NCBI GenBank assembly: GCA_019843655.1
Contig: JACDQD010000006.1
Span: forward strand, 25,128,246-25,192,245
Reading direction: 5' to 3'
DNA: 64,000 bases
Source of the DNA: Lethocerus indicus
Taxonomy: Eukaryota; Arthropoda; Insecta; Hemiptera; Belostomatidae
Part shown: piece after piece, positions 35,310-48,447 of the stretch
Layout of the letters: every line of letters starts with the position of its first letter
How positions within the stretch are numbered: the first letter of the stretch is position 1
Made by a program: the position numbers and the translations under genes
The notes under the pieces: model-generated
Databases searched by the model: none
What the model was told of the DNA's origin: nothing
What the model saw: only the letters and a program-made list of their open reading frames with translations

Positions 35310-37128
35310 TACTGAGCCTGCCGGTATCTGGGTCGGGGACAGACAACAATAACAGCGCCGAAAAAGAATTGTTGATTGAGAAGTAAAGAATTATATTCCA
35401 CCCGAATCAAACTGCGGACGGTTTGGAATAAATTGGGCAGGAAAGAAAATGCGAAAAAGAAAATTCTTACCGGGAATTTATGAAAATTATAAAACGCGGT
35501 GATCCCGAAGGAACATAATTACTTAGTTCAGTGTTTTCGTGGTGGTATTTTTTCTAATTCCTGATACCACACTGATTCCACATCCAGTCTGATCTTAAGC
35601 CGGTCTTGATTGATAAAGCCCCATCGCCCTTTCCCCCAATTGCAGTATATCTTATTATATAACTTAATATTCGGTACATTTAAATTTTAATTCGTCCTTC
35701 CCGTCGAAATGTAAACAAATAAGAGGGGCTCGAGAAATGTTCGGGGACAGGGCCGATAAATCATCGGCGGTGTTAGAGCGGCGGAGCGACTGTCTCCCAC
35801 CGATAAGATATATAAACGCCGCGATTAAAAAAATAGAAAGGGGTCACCAGAAGAAACGTTATCAATGCCCAGCGAATTCGCCAAACGGGCTTCCTGCCCG
35901 ACGCCCAACGCGGAGCGGTAGTTGCGAAAGATGGAAGAGATTCGCGGAGGAAGGAAAATTACGGACTCCCCATTATCAGTCCCGTCTGATGCAAGGGTCA
36001 CGCCTGACGCCGAAGCGCAATTATATTTTACGGCCCGCGATTAAATTCGTCCGAATCGTTAACCGTTTGGTCAGACGGGGAGGAGAAAAAAATTGGCTCG
36101 CTCACTCGATCTATTACCAATACCCGATAGGCCTTCGGGGAGAGGAATCGAATTGTCCCGGACAGTCGGCAAGATAGCCCCAATAGAGTTTTTAGACCGG
36201 TCGTGTTTTTTCTTTTCTGCTCTGAAACGATAACTGTCGAAATTCACAGGGGTAACTAAAGAACTAAAGAAATTCTCTAGTAAAGAACACGAAACCGGGA
36301 GTCTACATCCCGACCCATTAGTTAATTCTTCTTACTAAATCGGATAATATTCTCCACAGAAAATAAAATACATTTTATCTTAAAATTAGCCTGCATTAAT
36401 AATTCTGTTCCGAGTTGTTTCTACGAATGTAGTGTAACAAAATAAAAATAAAAATTTCGGATATTCAGATTGAGATTGCAAATCTTTTGCGAAATGCTTC
36501 CGTCCTAAATACGCTGTTCCCGATTCCATTGTCTTTTTTAAGTCAAACAAAATAAGAACATCGCAAAGCGCGTAAATGTGAAGCCATACATCGACTGTGA
36601 CCATAATTATGCCGAGATTGTCCAATCATTGATTGAGCGGGATCCCCAACTTGGAAGAGTAATTATTTTTCATCCGATTACGCGTTCTCATACGAACCCG
36701 CAATAATGAGGGTTATCTGCGGAGCACGCATATCGATGCGGGAATTCCTAGACGGGGGCGACAGGGATTTTTCGTCCGACACTTTTCCTCGTGGATTTTA
36801 CCGTTTCAATGATCTGTTTTCTGTCTGCTCCCGTAGCGCGCGTCTATTTTTTTTTCGTTCTGAGAAACTGAACCGCAATCGGCAAATAGAAATTTCAGAA
36901 GTTTTCGTTGTTCGTTCGTAAATCGTGCAACGATTTGAACGGAGTTGTCGAAGCGGGCGACCTCGGAGTGTCTTGCTGTTTTGGCGGCGGACCGTTTCGG
37001 TATGAACAAAAAAAGGAGGAGAAACACAGAAGACAAAAAACGTTTTTCGAGTTTAGGATGGCGGACCGAACTTAAGAAAATTCAAAAGGGGAAAACTAGA
37101 CCAATTAGGACATTAAGCAACATATTAA
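34384..37128. other. Upstream of hexokinase; no gene recognised
   Basis: Should include the hexokinase promoter and non-coding exon on the minus strand; neither can be placed. A (CT)n run lies at 35271-35305. The plus-strand open frame at 35737-36177 (146 codons) lies in a GC-richer island but has no domain and no supporting signals. Confidence 0.4.
35271..35305. repeat. (TC)n microsatellite
   Basis: About 17 TC units, uninterrupted. (CT)/(GA) runs can bind GAGA factor near insect promoters; its relation to hexokinase is only positional. Confidence 0.95.
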
Positions 37129-37387
37129 TATACCTGTTTTGTGGTCTGCGAGGGGTTGGAATAGCGTAGATTTCGTGTGTTTCTGTCTCCTCTCCTGGTC
37201 CTTTGCTAGACCGGTTTCGGTAACATTTCACAGTTAAGCACATTAGCGCCCCACTGAGTGCTGTGCGGAAATGTACGTAACTCAAGTTCGTTGGGTCCAC
37301 TTGGACCGAGTAACTAGCGCCCCCCTGAGGGTGGTGCGGAAATGTACTTAACTAAAGTTCGTGGAGACAGAAACACACGAAATCTAC
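37129..37387. mobile_element. Foldback hammerhead-family element with internal direct repeats
   Basis: Starts ATACCTGTTTTGTGGTCTGC, continues through CGTAGATTTCGTGTGTTTCT and a minus-strand ribozyme 3' half (GAAACCGGTCTAGC, near 37205-37220), then two 48-bp direct repeats (37244-37291 and 37315-37362), and closes with the reverse complement of the CGTAGATTTCGTGTGTTTCT terminus (37364-37387). The catalytic core half is missing. Confidence 0.8.
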
Positions 37388-37460
37388 AACCTATTAAATT
37401 TCCAATCACAATACTAGAAAGGTGAGATCAATATCTCAAAAATAATCTCATTTTTAGTTT

Positions 37461-37462
<2 letters not shown>

Positions 37463-37515
<53 letters not shown>
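37463..37515. repeat. (AT)n microsatellite
   Basis: About 26 uninterrupted AT units. Confidence 0.97.
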
Positions 37516-37517
<2 letters not shown>

Positions 37518-38278
37518 TTTCGGTTCTTAAACAGAACGTTTTAACAATATCCCCCTCGAGTGATATTGAAAAGAGGCACGTGGCACAGCCCTCACCTTTT
37601 CTCTTTAAAATAATACTAAATTCTCTGTAATCGTGAAGATAACTTGTATATTTCAGAGTCCATAAAGATGAATTTGTGACGTACGAAGAAGATACACTAT
37701 ATACAGAATGTGTACTGGAGTAACATATGAGCTGTCCTAGAATTCCGATAAAAATATGATAGATACAAAGACGATTTGTTCTCTCACTAACAAATACTGC
37801 TATTTTAAATTATAGTTCCTCTCGACTATTATTTTTTTTTACTCCTAGTGCCTTTGAATCACAATCTAATTATTCTGTCGCTTTTTTATGAAACCAATTA
37901 ATGCTTTTCAGAACTAGGTAGAAAATCTAATGGAGAAACATGATCGCCCCACCGGTGATCATCGGAAACAATCCCCGATCTATCCTTATCGGTTTTATCC
38001 CGAATCGTGGGTTTATCGTCGTTCGGAAAAATCGAAAAATATCGCTGCCAACTGGACTCAAGGGGGGATTTTTCCGGAAACCAGAGATAACCGAAACAAG
38101 TGAACGTTCGGCTCAAATATTTGATTAATAACAGTCGTTGACAGAGCGTACAACGCCCCATTTCATTTTGGCCCGCCGGGGGGGCCTGTCCTGATAACTC
38201 TTCAATATCGAGCCTTACCACAATGCCATGTCGGTAGTGGTTATCAATAATATACAGCGGGAACGGGCGCATGCGTCT

Positions 38279-38298
38279 GTGTGTGTGTGTGTGTGTGT
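38279..38298. repeat. (GT)n microsatellite
   Basis: Ten GT units, followed by a short imperfect extension. Confidence 0.9.
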
Positions 38299-40217
38299 CT
38301 GTGTGACTTCGGTTCCATCAATAAGGTCACATGTCCAATTGTCCATCAATATGAGAGTGCCCCAACACAATGCGTTAAAGAAGACACAGTTTCTGTGTCT
38401 GTAGGGCCGCTGGCCCTACCCTGGTATTATAATTATATCCTGCTTACTAATACACAGAAACAGCAGAGAAACAATTATGTTTACATTTAATATAATTCGG
38501 AACATGTTCGGTTAAGTACTTCACTACTTTACTGAAGCTCTTTTAGCTTCAATTTCAAACAAGAGAATCACAAACTCAATAAAAGTTTTCCTTCACCCTA
38601 TCCTCAAAACCAATTTAATCTGAAGTTGGAGGAATAAAATGTTACGATATTTCTTTCCCTCAAAATATGATCCGCTTTTTTCGTTTCCGACTACAGAATT
38701 TTATATTGAAACTCAAAGGTAAACGGACCATTTAAATGCTTGACCTACATTGAACTTAATTAGTCCGCTATCTTTACAGGTTTCAACAACCAAATGTTCG
38801 CAACTTGCGGGTTCCCAACGCAGTAGAATTTCAGTTTTATTTACAATCCAAAACCGTTAGTCATATACCCCTTTTTTTGCATTGGCATAATTATGAACTG
38901 GGCCTACAACTTGGACAATCTGCAGATAACTGTCTGATCGTACACTTTACACTTTATAACCGACGGCCGTAATGTAAACGGCCGCTGACTGTAATAATAC
39001 TGGATTTATGATTCACGCTGTGACGGTTTTTTCATCGGTCAATAATAAAGCTTTGAATGAGGACAGGCCGACTCCGTCCAAGTGTCGAGAGCCCAAAAAA
39101 ACTGTCTTCGGCCGATTCTTGCGGTCCGATGAACCGAATGCGGTGCGGGTTTTTTCTGGAAAAGCAATTGTACATTGGAAAGGGCACGTCAGTCCAATTA
39201 GAGGAGACGCGAGGGGACCCATTCAGTTGACCGAGGTCAAACACCTCGGCATAGAAAGCAGCCCGGCATTGCCCAATCGGCATGGTCGGCTGCCGACAGA
39301 CCGGTCTTCTCAATATTCTATATACCAGCGTTTACCATTTGCGAAATCGCATTCCGTTTGGCAGTCTATGGCCTTGAACCTTCTATTCTCCCACCCGCCC
39401 CTAGCAACCGGTGTATAACCAGACTTGTATTAATTATTGGGGTAATAATATCAGTTAGATATAAAAAATTGCACTTTCTTTATAACATTTTTCAAATATT
39501 TTAAGAAAACCCTCGTGGCATTTTTGTATCTCCACTGGAAAGGTTTTTACAAAGGTGGATACGCAAGATGGTGAAAAATTTGCGTTATATCTAAACAAGT
39601 AGGTTAACTGAGAATTTTCGTAACTCATTGCATCGCCCAAGGAGGAATATGACCTTAAATATGACCGATTATTTCTAAAAGTGTTAATTACTCTTAATTA
39701 ACATTGGAACGCGTGCATATTAACTTTCAGTTAAGGCCTCAAGCCGCCCAAGGAGTTGCGAGAAAATGAATTAAACGGCGTGTTGCAATAAACCTAACCC
39801 ATTCGGTTTCAAATATTTATGTAGTGTACGTCAGATATCTCACGGCCGTTCTGAAGCTGTTATTAACAACGGAATTGTACTAACCAGTTACGGATACTGT
39901 CAAAACTGATAGACCGAAATTGAAATCATGATTTCGAATATTCGACTATCGCGGAGCTTTCATCGCTGGCTTCGGGGGGAGGATTTCCTCGTAGCTTATA
40001 GAACCGGGGTAACCAAAGGGTAACGGCACTTCGTCGTAACGGCATTTCACCCAGCGGAAGTCCAAGCAGATCGCTTCCGCGATGACAATTTCATAGCGTT
40101 CCAACAATAATGTTTAGTGTAATAGCGACGTGTTGTTCAAATCCTCAAGAAAGCATAGACGACAGCTCGCATTTCGTTTCACCCGGTCCGGTTGAGAAAA
40201 ACGTGGAGGCCGGAATA

Positions 40218-40241
40218 CCGAAACCGGTCTAGGAAGAGACC
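40218..40241 (+). repeat. Solo 3' half of the hammerhead motif
   Basis: CCGAAACCGGTCTAGGAAGA followed by GACC matches the GAA-ACCGGT-C-TAG half and the downstream GACC of the family. The core half CTGAAGA is absent. Confidence 0.55.
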
Positions 40242-43200
40242 GATGAATTGGACGCCTTCCATTGGACACATTGCGAATTGCTACAACAACGGCCTCCAAC
40301 TTGGATCGGTTTCAAGGCGAAATTTTTGCGCGGAAGGGAAACGCCTTCTCCTCTCTTTTATTTTCGCAATTTTAATTTTTTTGCGATCGCGCGCCGTTCC
40401 TACAATCCGAGCCGGCCAGACGCGGAATTTTTTTTTTTGGAATACCAAATTACCGTGTATTTGTTTTCAAACTGGATTTTAAATACATATATATGAAAAC
40501 AAACGCCCTAATGGGTATATCAAATTAACCAAAGTAGTATAATGGCAATCGTCCATCAATTAAAAGAACAATAATATAATTAGCAATGTTCCGCGAATAG
40601 ACGAAATAATAATTTTTTAAAATTTGAAATTGACAAAAAGCTACGGATATTCAAATAAACTCTAATAATTTTGTTTTCTACATACCCTTCAGTTAGATTT
40701 GACTTCAAAATGATTCCATAAAAATAAATTCAGCGCGTGGAAAATATTTATTACAATTTGCGTTCCGCTTTCCTCATATTTTATGTCATTAATGTTGACA
40801 GAGTTAACCCAGTTAAAGTTAATATTTTCGTTTTTAAGATTTTATAATAACCCCTTTAAAAGTTTTTAGGGATTTTAAAAGTCCCTTCCTGTCAAAGTGT
40901 AATGTCTTATTTTACACTGTCTTCTCTAACAGTCTCTAAGAGTCAGTTCTCTAACAGTCAATTTAATAATTTCGCTTGAAATCAGGATAAGGAATAGGCC
41001 TAAAAAATATGTCTGATCAGTCTAGAATGTTTCCTTTTACTTATGCGTCACGTGTTGAGGAAACGGGATGCGGAAGAAAATAGGATCAGATTGCCAGACA
41101 TGTGCCCGAGGAAGTGTAAGTGCAAGTTGGCCTCGGGAGAGCGGCCGTCTGGCACTGGACTTAGCTCGAACGTAAATATCGTAGTGTCTACAGAGTACCG
41201 CTTCCTCTCACTTCCTCTGTCTCTCCTCTTACTCGCCTTGATTCTTCCCGAAACTGTTTAAAAACCGGAATCATCCCCCTGCGGGAAGTGCGGTCAATTC
41301 TAGTTAAGTGTCATGTTAAGTCGCATGCGTAAATCCCGAACGCTCTGTCTCCGTCCCCCCCCCCCTGAAATTTTACGAAAATTTACTTTAACAACTTTCC
41401 TACAACACAACAACAAGGCGATAAAAAGTGGGAGACGCGATCAAACAAAAACAAGAATCGAATGCATACTGAATATCGTTTGGACATTATCGTTATCTCT
41501 CTGACGACAGCCGTGTCACAGTAGTAGCATTGGTCGCGCCCATACAGTAAACTGAATATTTTTTTCTGACTGTCAATATTCCTAAACGGATTCCCAATAG
41601 AATGTAACGGTAATGTTGGATTGTTTAAAAAATATTTCAATATTTCTTCAAATCCCTAGACTTGATTCTGTGTACTCCACTCGGTTCTAGATTTATTTTT
41701 CTTTAAAACTGTATATTATTTAAACCGTAAAGGAAATGTCCAAATGCCTGGAATGACAATAATAGCCTGCATTAGACCAGAAATAGGCGTTGTACTGATA
41801 TTATCTGTGTTGACTAGAATGCCCGAACCAACACTCGCTGGGTAATTGGAATATGTGTTCAATCTGGCGATTCTAAAAACAGCAGGATTGTTTCGGAGAT
41901 CGAATCGCAATTCATTTTTTGTAAATTTCGTTCAATGTCCCCGCCCCCCTGGTCCCTGGGGAGGGTAAGTCCCACGCTCTCCCTCCCGTGCATCAATATG
42001 TCGCGAAATCATCCCCTGATTTTCGGGAACCTATACCGGGACATTACTTCTAGTTGTACTTTGAGTCACACCCCGAGTGGGCGGTTTTCGAAATAAATCG
42101 GACCCGCGAGGAATTTATCCCTCGTCAGTTGACCTTGCCCGTAGCGCGCTGCACGTGTTACTAATCGAAATTAATTTTTTTCCAACCGGTATAAAATATG
42201 TGCATTATCCCGGGGGGACAACCCGTTATATCTGGACCGGTATCTCGGCCGAAGACCTTAAGGATCCTGTATCCTGCAGGACTTGCGACAAGAATGCAAA
42301 GTCCGGGAGGAGTACGATGGAAAACGTGTTTGAAGGCCTTCAAAATTTACCTTCGAACTTAATTGTACCCGAGTGTTGACCCATATTCTCTTATGTATTA
42401 GCTACCGCGCCGAACTAATCTCCATTAAAAAGCCGGGTATTTTAAATCTAAAATAATGATATACGTCGTAAATAATCTTTGTTATTATATCGGAACGGCT
42501 CTAAAAACTGGCAATTAGTTCGTTTGCCCGACCGAATTACGAACGCCTACATTTGGAGAAAGTGCGAAGACTCCGGGGAGTGTTACGTAACGTCTCCATC
42601 TCCGCAACTGTCAATCGAGTCCTTGGCGCCGGATCGGCCTCAATTGAACACGTTTCTGGACACCAATTCCGGCCCGATATTCGTCGAAACAATTTGTTCG
42701 CGCACAGCAAGAAGAAGGGCACATGATTTGGTATTGCTACAAAATGAACGCAACAGCAAGGGCAGTTACCAGAAAATTTTCACGAATTGCACGAGGATTA
42801 AAAATTCTGGTTTCAATAAGAAGCGGAAATATTTGAGCTGAAATTGAGAATAAACATTAATAAGGCGAATGAATTTATTTATCGAAAATAAAGACGGGAT
42901 TATATGAGAAATTCTCCGTTTTAGAAAAATTAAACTATTTTCTACAAAATTCCTACTTCTATTAAATATAGTTCCCGTGTTAAAAATAGAATCCGAAGAA
43001 ATTCATTAATTCCGATAGCACTTTATACTGATAGTAGTCTAATTTATTGCTGTTTAAAACGTCTTAATAAACCGCCTTCCGAATGTTGATTTATTACAGG
43101 GTGTATTATTTGTAATTATCGCCGGTCATTTCGAGATTACGGTTTATACTGGGGCGAATAAAATTGATATTAAAGTTAGACCCGAAATGAAATATCTCCC

Positions 43201-43408
43201 CGGTGAGGACGCGTAAAGGTATAGAGAGGGAACTTACCCGGGCTGTGTTCGACGGGGAACTAGTAGCCGAGTGAATAGGTTGTCCCGGTAAGTAGTAGCA
43301 GCAGTGTAGTGTTGTTGGTTGGTGGGGCGTGTGACGGGCTCGGCTGTCGGGTCAGCTACTGGTCGGCTTTGAACGGGAATCGGGGCCCAATATATATGTT
43401 ACGGGCGG

Positions 43409-43452
43409 CCGGGTTATCTCGCGGCGGTGATAACGCCGCCCCGATAACCCGG
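43409..43452. repeat. Composite perfect hairpin with GATA words
   Basis: CCGGGTTATC (43409-43418) pairs exactly with GATAACCCGG (43443-43452), and inside it GCGGCG (43421-43426) pairs with CGCCGC (43434-43439) around a 7-nt GTGATAA loop. Three GATA cores fall in the arms and loop. Confidence 0.85.
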
Positions 43453-43462
43453 GGGGATTCTC
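43453..43462 (+). promoter_or_regulatory. Perfect kappaB consensus next to GATA hairpin
   Basis: GGGGATTCTC fits GGGRNYYYYY at all ten positions and abuts the GATA-bearing hairpin. No TATA box or immune gene was recognised nearby, so any regulatory role is inference. Confidence 0.3.
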
Positions 43463-46400
43463 AGTTTTCGCACGCTCAGGTTGGTGACAGCCGTCGGGGG
43501 GGGCAGGCAGGATTTTAACAATATCCCAATTGGCATTTAAAAGAAGCGTGCTCCAATAAGAAGGTTGAACGGGAATTGATAATAACAAAATGTAGGTAAC
43601 GAAAGGCTTCTTCCCCTCGTACTGTCATTATGCCTCTTGAAAAAAGAGGATGGTTTTGAATTAAAATCTTTTCCACGAAGGACGTGTTCCATTGATCTGA
43701 AAAGAGGGTAGTCCGATGGCGCAGGATCAGGAGTGTACTTACTTCCCGACCAAATTGTTCTGTGACGTCTTGCATTATCAAGTTGCGAAAAACACCATTT
43801 CTACTCATCAATCTTGGACGTTTTGCACTCAAATCTAATCGAACGAGTTGAGAACAATAATATTCAGGATTGATTGCTGCGTTAGGTTTCAGAAGTTCGT
43901 AACGAATTATTCCCGTATAATCCCACCACAGTCACATTAACACATTTTTGGGTCACGACCTTTGGGTTTTGCAGTAGGCGAATCTGATTGTCCTGGTTGT
44001 GACCATTGTTTTTTCTTATGGTAGAGTGCAGGATTGAATCCGCGTTTCATCGCCGGTGTTTATTAAAAAACGACATTGCTTATGGCTACCCCTTAAGGTC
44101 CTTAACATTGGCACTTGCTTTACCTGGCAGTACATGGAAATAGTGCTGTTATGCGAACGAGGGCACAAGTGTCCCTGACGAATATGAAGATTACCGTCTG
44201 ATCCACTAAGTTACGTCACAAATGTAACTTCAAAATTCAGTTGCCAGCCAGGAAAAGTAGGCATATTTCCTAAACATAAGATTAGTTATGAAACTAGAAC
44301 AAAATTCCGCGCTTCAAATTCGCGTATTAATTTTTTTGCAAATTGAGTTTAATACACAATGTCCGCGGTCATTAGCAGTTCCTCAGATTTGAGTAACTTT
44401 GAATGGTACTCATGATGAACACAAAACCATTGAAAACGAGTGGTTGATACTCGAAGTCTCAATAATATGTATGAAGAGGAAGCAATTAATGTAAGCGTTT
44501 TGTATATTAAACTTCCCATTAACAACTGTTGTCAATATTCTAAAACACATGTGCAATCTCCACCAGCCAGTTTCCTCAGGGGAATCCCATGCTCCTCTTA
44601 ATAAATTGATAATATAATCCAATTACTAATCAATTGGAGATAATAATTGAAAATCAACTTTTATTTCAATCCACGGAGTATTAATGTATTATTTGAATTG
44701 AAGTAATAAAACAATATTTATGGGTGTATTGAAGAAAACAGTAAATTTCATTTGCAGTTCATCAGGTACTTAAGATAGTAGCGTCTTTAACATGCACACT
44801 CAAGATAGGACTAATACAAATGATTAATGATTATGAAGGATTTCTCCAACCTGGAAGGAAACATAATAACCATAGTCAAAATTTTCTTCCTCTTCCACTG
44901 TGGAAAGCCAAAAACCGTTTATCAAAAGTCCAAACTAGCAGGAGGAGATAGATTGAAAAACTATACTCCAAACAAATTTGTTCGTACTCCAAACGTATTC
45001 CAATAACGTTTTATTATATATTATTATACTAATTGTATTTCTCTATAACTCTAAAGGTTATTTTGATTTCTTACAAGAACATACATTCTTCACTCATGAA
45101 TTTACTTTTTAAATAAGTAGCGTAATCATAAATCATGTATTAATTCATTATCAAAGAAATATGAAATACAGTATTTAGCACTTTTAATTCTTCACATTGT
45201 TTTAACAATAATAATGGAAGAAATACTTACCAGTTTAAAAACCAATATTTATTTGACCCTTTTTTAGAATTCGGAATAAATTTGGGTTTTATATATTATG
45301 TCGACTTTTGAGGCCCTAATTCTACGCATACTGATCAAGACTACAATATCGCCACTGTCATATCAAAATTTCACTGATGGGGTCACTGGCACTATTTTTC
45401 TATCAGTGATTTATATCTTCAGCCATTGGAGTTAGAGACAGGGCCCCTTTGGTGAGTGGGACAGAAATCAAACTAATGGACTGATCTCTGAATCAGGTAA
45501 AAAAAAGAGTGGATGTAGGCGACTCTTGGAAGGTTATCAGTTATCAAGAGTTGGGTCATCGGGTGGCTACGCGGACATGACCAATCGGGTTAAATATTTT
45601 CTCGAGCAATAGTTGTACTAGGAAATGAATTATTGCCTGATGTACCTTATCTATCAACTCTTTATCAATATCAAAGTAATGTCACCCCAAGAGTAATTAA
45701 CAAGTATTGTTTCCAAACTGCTCCAATTTCAATTAGGTAATATATATTTGAAAAAATAATAAATAATATGAATATTTACATTTCTATTCATTTTATTATA
45801 AACTCCACACTTGACAACTTTAGATTTTTATTAGGTGACCACAAGAAAATTACAATTTCTTATTAATCAATATTTATTAATATAAAAGTTCACCCTCACA
45901 TTCAAAGCAATTTGTCTCCACTTTTATTTATATGAATTTTCATCTTTCTAATTACCTTCTTCTTTTTCAGTAGCTTTAACTACAGACTAAAGTGGAATAG
46001 AAATACCTCTTTCATTGTACCAGAGTTGTCAACATACATGATGGTTTATTCCTCTAGATAGGTCAATCAGAAAAAATTCAAACGAGTTTACATTATTTGA
46101 AAAAAAAACTTTTTATCAATAAGTTAGCTACAATATAACTACTTGGTAATGTCTTAATCAACATTCTAATAAAAGAATTTCCACCAAATTAATCAACAAA
46201 TATTTTACTTCATTAATTTATTTCAGTGAGTGAAATATATTTCTACTTCTATTGTAAATAAAAATAATGCTGTTTTTTGTGTCTCTCTGTAATCTGGAAG
46301 CTTTTCTACTCTTAATTAATTTTAAGGAAAAGTTATTCCTGCAATAATCCCCATAATCCAATAATACTGTTCATGAATATTCTGTTGAGTGAATATACTT

Positions 46401-48447
46401 TTTGTATATGAGAAAAATAATAAATTCAGTATATAAATAAATAAATGCAGATATCATATTATACCATTATTATAAGTAACCATTTCAAAATGAAAAGGCT
46501 ACATATGTGCAATGTTGACCTAGAACTATTTACACACATTTACCATAATAGCATTCCCACAGCAATTTATTGATGTTAAGAAATACTTCCTTAAAACAAA
46601 TTATTAATATAAGCAGGGACACTAACATGTATAGGGTGTGACAAAGTAACAACATAACACAATGTTGTGTTTATTAAAATAATAAGTCTTAATTGTATAA
46701 GTAGTATGCTTGACAATGTATTTACTAACACTAAAACCATCATCAGTGATCAGAGGGCCAAGTGCTTCATGTGGAGTCACAAAATCTCACATCTCAAAGG
46801 ATATATATACACTTAAATAATTATATATATATATAAATTTAAATTAAAGGAAGTTCAAGAGCTGAAACAAAATTCAGGTATTTCAATTTCAAATACTGGC
46901 TCTGTTTAAACCAGGAGTAAACCTGATAAAATTCAAATGCCTAATAGCCAACTGTATATACACTAAACAAAAATTAAATGAAAATGAAATATTAGAACAA
47001 AATTCGTTAATAAGCACTACTTTTGTACATTTTTGTATAAACATCATCAATTTACATAAATAAATGATCAAGTATAGGATATTTAATGATTTAAAACAAC
47101 TAAAACCATTTACCAATGGGATAATATTTGAAATAGTTTAAAATATGCAATTATATCTGACTATTTACAATTAATATAAAGTTTTTACATAAATACATGT
47201 GGTAAATAACATATGAGATACCAGATCATGAAAGTAAAGTTTCAAATGAATTGTTAATGGAACTCATATTTTCACCTACCACAATGAATGATATATACCT
47301 ATGATTTTAAAATGTTATGCGCAATAATATATGTCTAGAAAGTACTATTCAAAACACACAATTTTTTATACCAATGTAGGCTGTGATGTCATTAAAAACA
47401 ACCACTCATTATATACAAAGAGAAAGAGGGAAATGATGATGCACCCTTGTATACATTCAGAGACTGTCAAATATTGGAATGAAAAAGTACTACCTAAACG
47501 TGTTTCTTTAGACAACAAAAATAAATATAAAGTTTTTACATTTGTGGTATTAAATTAACACAAAATTTGAAATTTACACTACTTTAAATTTTATTTTATC
47601 AGAAGAACAGTCAATTACCAATCACACATGATGCATAGGTACAGAATGTTATTTTGATATTATGCAACCACCTAAAATTTTGTTTTAACATATTCAATTA
47701 ATTATCTATGGGGGAAATTGTACAGTATCCAGTTAGGGCAAGCATTAACAGCTATGTGACCATTATACAATCATGAACAACAGGCTGTTAACAAATATCA
47801 ACAATTATGTAAACAAGACGAACAATATTATTCATAAATTCAGTGGACATTTTCAGAAAAAAGGTACATTCTTATTACACTACATGGAATAAGTAAATAA
47901 AATGCATTTAACTAATGGAGTTTCCCAATTTCACGAAAACTGTATACAAAACATTTATAACAAAATTCTGATATCAAATATTTCGAAAAAATGTAAATAT
48001 CTCATTTCCTAAATACTTTCCTTGACAAAAAAAGATAGCAGCTTGATAATGCTAATCTAAAAAAAATCACAAACTTGGAATTATAGTCTCTTGCCAATCT
48101 TGCAAAAAAACTCAGAAAAGTCAGAGAAGATATGAGAGCATAATGTGACCTTGATCTTCGCAATCAAAGTTTATCGCACCCAACAAGTAGACAACTTGCT
48201 TAATCACCTAAAAGACAATTTTTTGTCCATCTTTTAAATGAAACAGAATATTAAAAAAAATATATTACTATAATATATGCATATGTATTACGTATACACT
48301 TACTTATCTATCATCATACACTTACTTCACAAATATCAATGTGGTAAATACACAACACGTTAGAAAGCCACACTTGCAAAAATCCAATATTATTTAGTGT
48401 ACTTAAATTCATTAATTTAAGATACTCACATTTCATAAATATTTCAA

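Larger units (their letters stand above)
37516..48447. other. Long gene-poor stretch; right part may be TM9SF3 3' UTR
   Basis: Roughly 11 kb without a supported gene. 37.9-43.6 kb is of mixed composition with several open frames of 100-136 codons (38.0, 39.0-39.4, 42.1, 42.5 kb) but no recognisable domains. 44.6-48.4 kb is very AT-rich; some of it is likely 3' UTR of the TM9SF3 gene, whose poly(A) site I cannot choose. Landmarks: (GT)n at 38279, a ribozyme half at 40218-40241, a hairpin at 43409-43452. Confidence 0.45.

Noticed and set aside
35737..36177. 146-codon plus-strand frame in a GC-richer island upstream of hexokinase
   Set aside because: Arg/Lys-rich translation without recognisable motifs; GC-rich DNA with few stops gives such frames by chance.
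39008..39418. 136-codon plus-strand frame with overlapping minus-strand frames
   Set aside because: No family resemblance and no initiation or splice support.
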